A DNA stretch of 64,000 nt. Source: Dysidea avara. Lineage: Eukaryota; Porifera; Demospongiae; Dictyoceratida; Dysideidae. The position numbers were made by a program, and so were the translations under genes. The notes under the pieces were generated by a model, which ran no database searches, was not told where the DNA came from, and worked only from the letters and a program-made list of their open reading frames with translations. Location of the stretch: NCBI RefSeq assembly GCF_963678975.1, contig NC_089272.1, positions 62,260,574 to 62,324,573 on the forward strand, read 5' to 3'. Every line of letters starts with the position of its first letter. Positions within the stretch are counted from its first letter, which is position 1. Shown here piece by piece: positions 62,910 through 64,000 of the stretch.

Positions 62910-64000
62910 CAACTCTTGCATATTAATTCTTGAATGTAAGAAATCACCCTGTAGAACGTTCAGCTACTTTTAACAATTAAGCCATATTGTAGTACATTCA
63001 AACCCTTATTTTCCCAAGTATTGCACAATCGTTTTATACTGCTTTGCCTTATATGAATCTCCTACATGCATTAAGCAATAATGATTTTAAGGACTGTATT
63101 AATGGTTAAAACAGTCAACCAGAGAGCATGGGCAACATAATTCGAGACACTCTAATAGAGCAGTCAAGATAGAGATGCTCTAATAGAGCAGTCACAGTAT
63201 TCAGAGAAGCAGTGTAGGAATCTACGTATGTAGTTATAAATAGGAAGATATCATTGGTGGAGGGCAGCCAGGTAGTTACCTCTATGTAGGTCCTGGCATC
63301 ACAAAAAAGTCTGGCTGCGCCCCTGCATTCAGTTACTATAGCTACACGATTTCTACACTTCCAATTTTATTTTATACACTATACACGACAAAGAGACTAT
63401 AATTATTACAAATAAACAATCTTTAATTTCTTCACTCTTCCTCATTTCTGTAGTAAAGATTAAGGACAAGCAAAAACAGCCTTTGTACATACAAAAAGAA
63501 GTGATCTATACAATGTCCAAACTGTAAAAAGATGCAGCCCTCCCAAAAATGACAAGTGAAAAAGAAATCAAAGGCAGCGGCCAAGAAATGGCTGTGATGA
63601 TGGTAGGTTAAAGACAAAAATTTTAATAACAAAAATTCAGGTGAATTTGCTGCAGAATCCTTGGAGGAAGCAAGTTTCAAGCAACACTAATTCAGCTAAA
63701 TTATTGTTATTAATTTTTTCCCCATTAACCTTCAAGCACAGCCATTTTTTGGTGGCTACCTAATACATATTTCACTGCTTTTTCACCCTGGCCTGAGCCA
63801 CAACCTTTGTTTACAGCTTGGCTGTTTAGGTACAGATATTATATGCAACATCAATTCAACAGTCATACTTGTAATGTGTTCAGCAAAGTGAATATCCATG
63901 CCAACGCTTCTGATTCACTGTCAATCACAAAGAACAAACCCAATATCCAGGTACCACCCATTAAGGGTACCAATGTCAGAATGCTCATCAGAATAGTACT
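62910..64000. other. Right edge, repeats only
   Basis: CTCTAATAGAGCAGTCA motifs at 63148-63196, an end similar to CAGGGGCGCAGCCAG at 63308-63326 (inverted), and two inverted pieces of the CACAGCCATTT repeat at 63575 and 63720. No gene seen. Confidence 0.5.

Overview
The window looks like AT-rich nuclear DNA of an early-branching animal. A sponge is my best guess, from the death-fold gene content, introns ranging from short to long, CR1/Jockey-type and Ty3/Gypsy relics, and a very high load of small inverted-repeat transposons. That assignment is inference; nothing here fixes the species. There are no prokaryotic operons, rRNA genes or CRISPR arrays. Introns were placed by hand from splice consensus, reading phase and comparison between paralogues.

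The main content is a tandem family on the minus strand encoding an unusual adaptor: PH domain, DOK/IRS-type PTB domain, Ser-rich linker, CARD, DEATH domain. Copy B (16721-21772) is complete in seven exons that close to 652 codons in one frame. Copy A (1205-5349) has the same layout but its first exon is uncertain and its DEATH exon is not found before the left edge. Copy C (27520-29167) keeps only the CARD, mini-exon and DEATH part and has a stop codon inside the CARD, so it is probably a pseudogene. Immediately beyond it, on the plus strand, is a gene for a single-pass membrane protein with a C-terminal protein kinase domain (30380-36521, seven exons, 780 codons), with a DFD instead of DFG motif and a Cys-rich insert. 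Adaptors combining PTB with CARD/DEATH beside a membrane kinase suggest a signalling or innate-immune cluster, but that link is inference.

A fourth gene on the minus strand (48363-53631) is seen only as its 3' exons and encodes a low-complexity basic repeat followed by an acidic tail; its family is not recognised.

The rest is mostly mobile DNA: nested TIR elements in the kinase gene intron (31.8-34.5 kb); a GACCCGG-rich TIR family (29.3-30.2 and 38.4-38.8 kb), one copy with a small retroposon whose empty site is visible in another copy; a 1.2 kb element carrying 22 copies of an 18-bp minisatellite (40.1-41.3 kb); hAT-like elements with 8-bp duplications (44.5-45.2, 58.0-58.4, 61.15-61.78 kb); large inverted repeats (46.2-47.6, 53.9-55.2 kb); CR1-like LINE fragments (37.1, 49.6-50.4 kb); and a broken Ty3/Gypsy element (59.6-62.9 kb). 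Stretches 5.4-16.7 and 21.8-27.5 kb hold repeats and no gene I can support.
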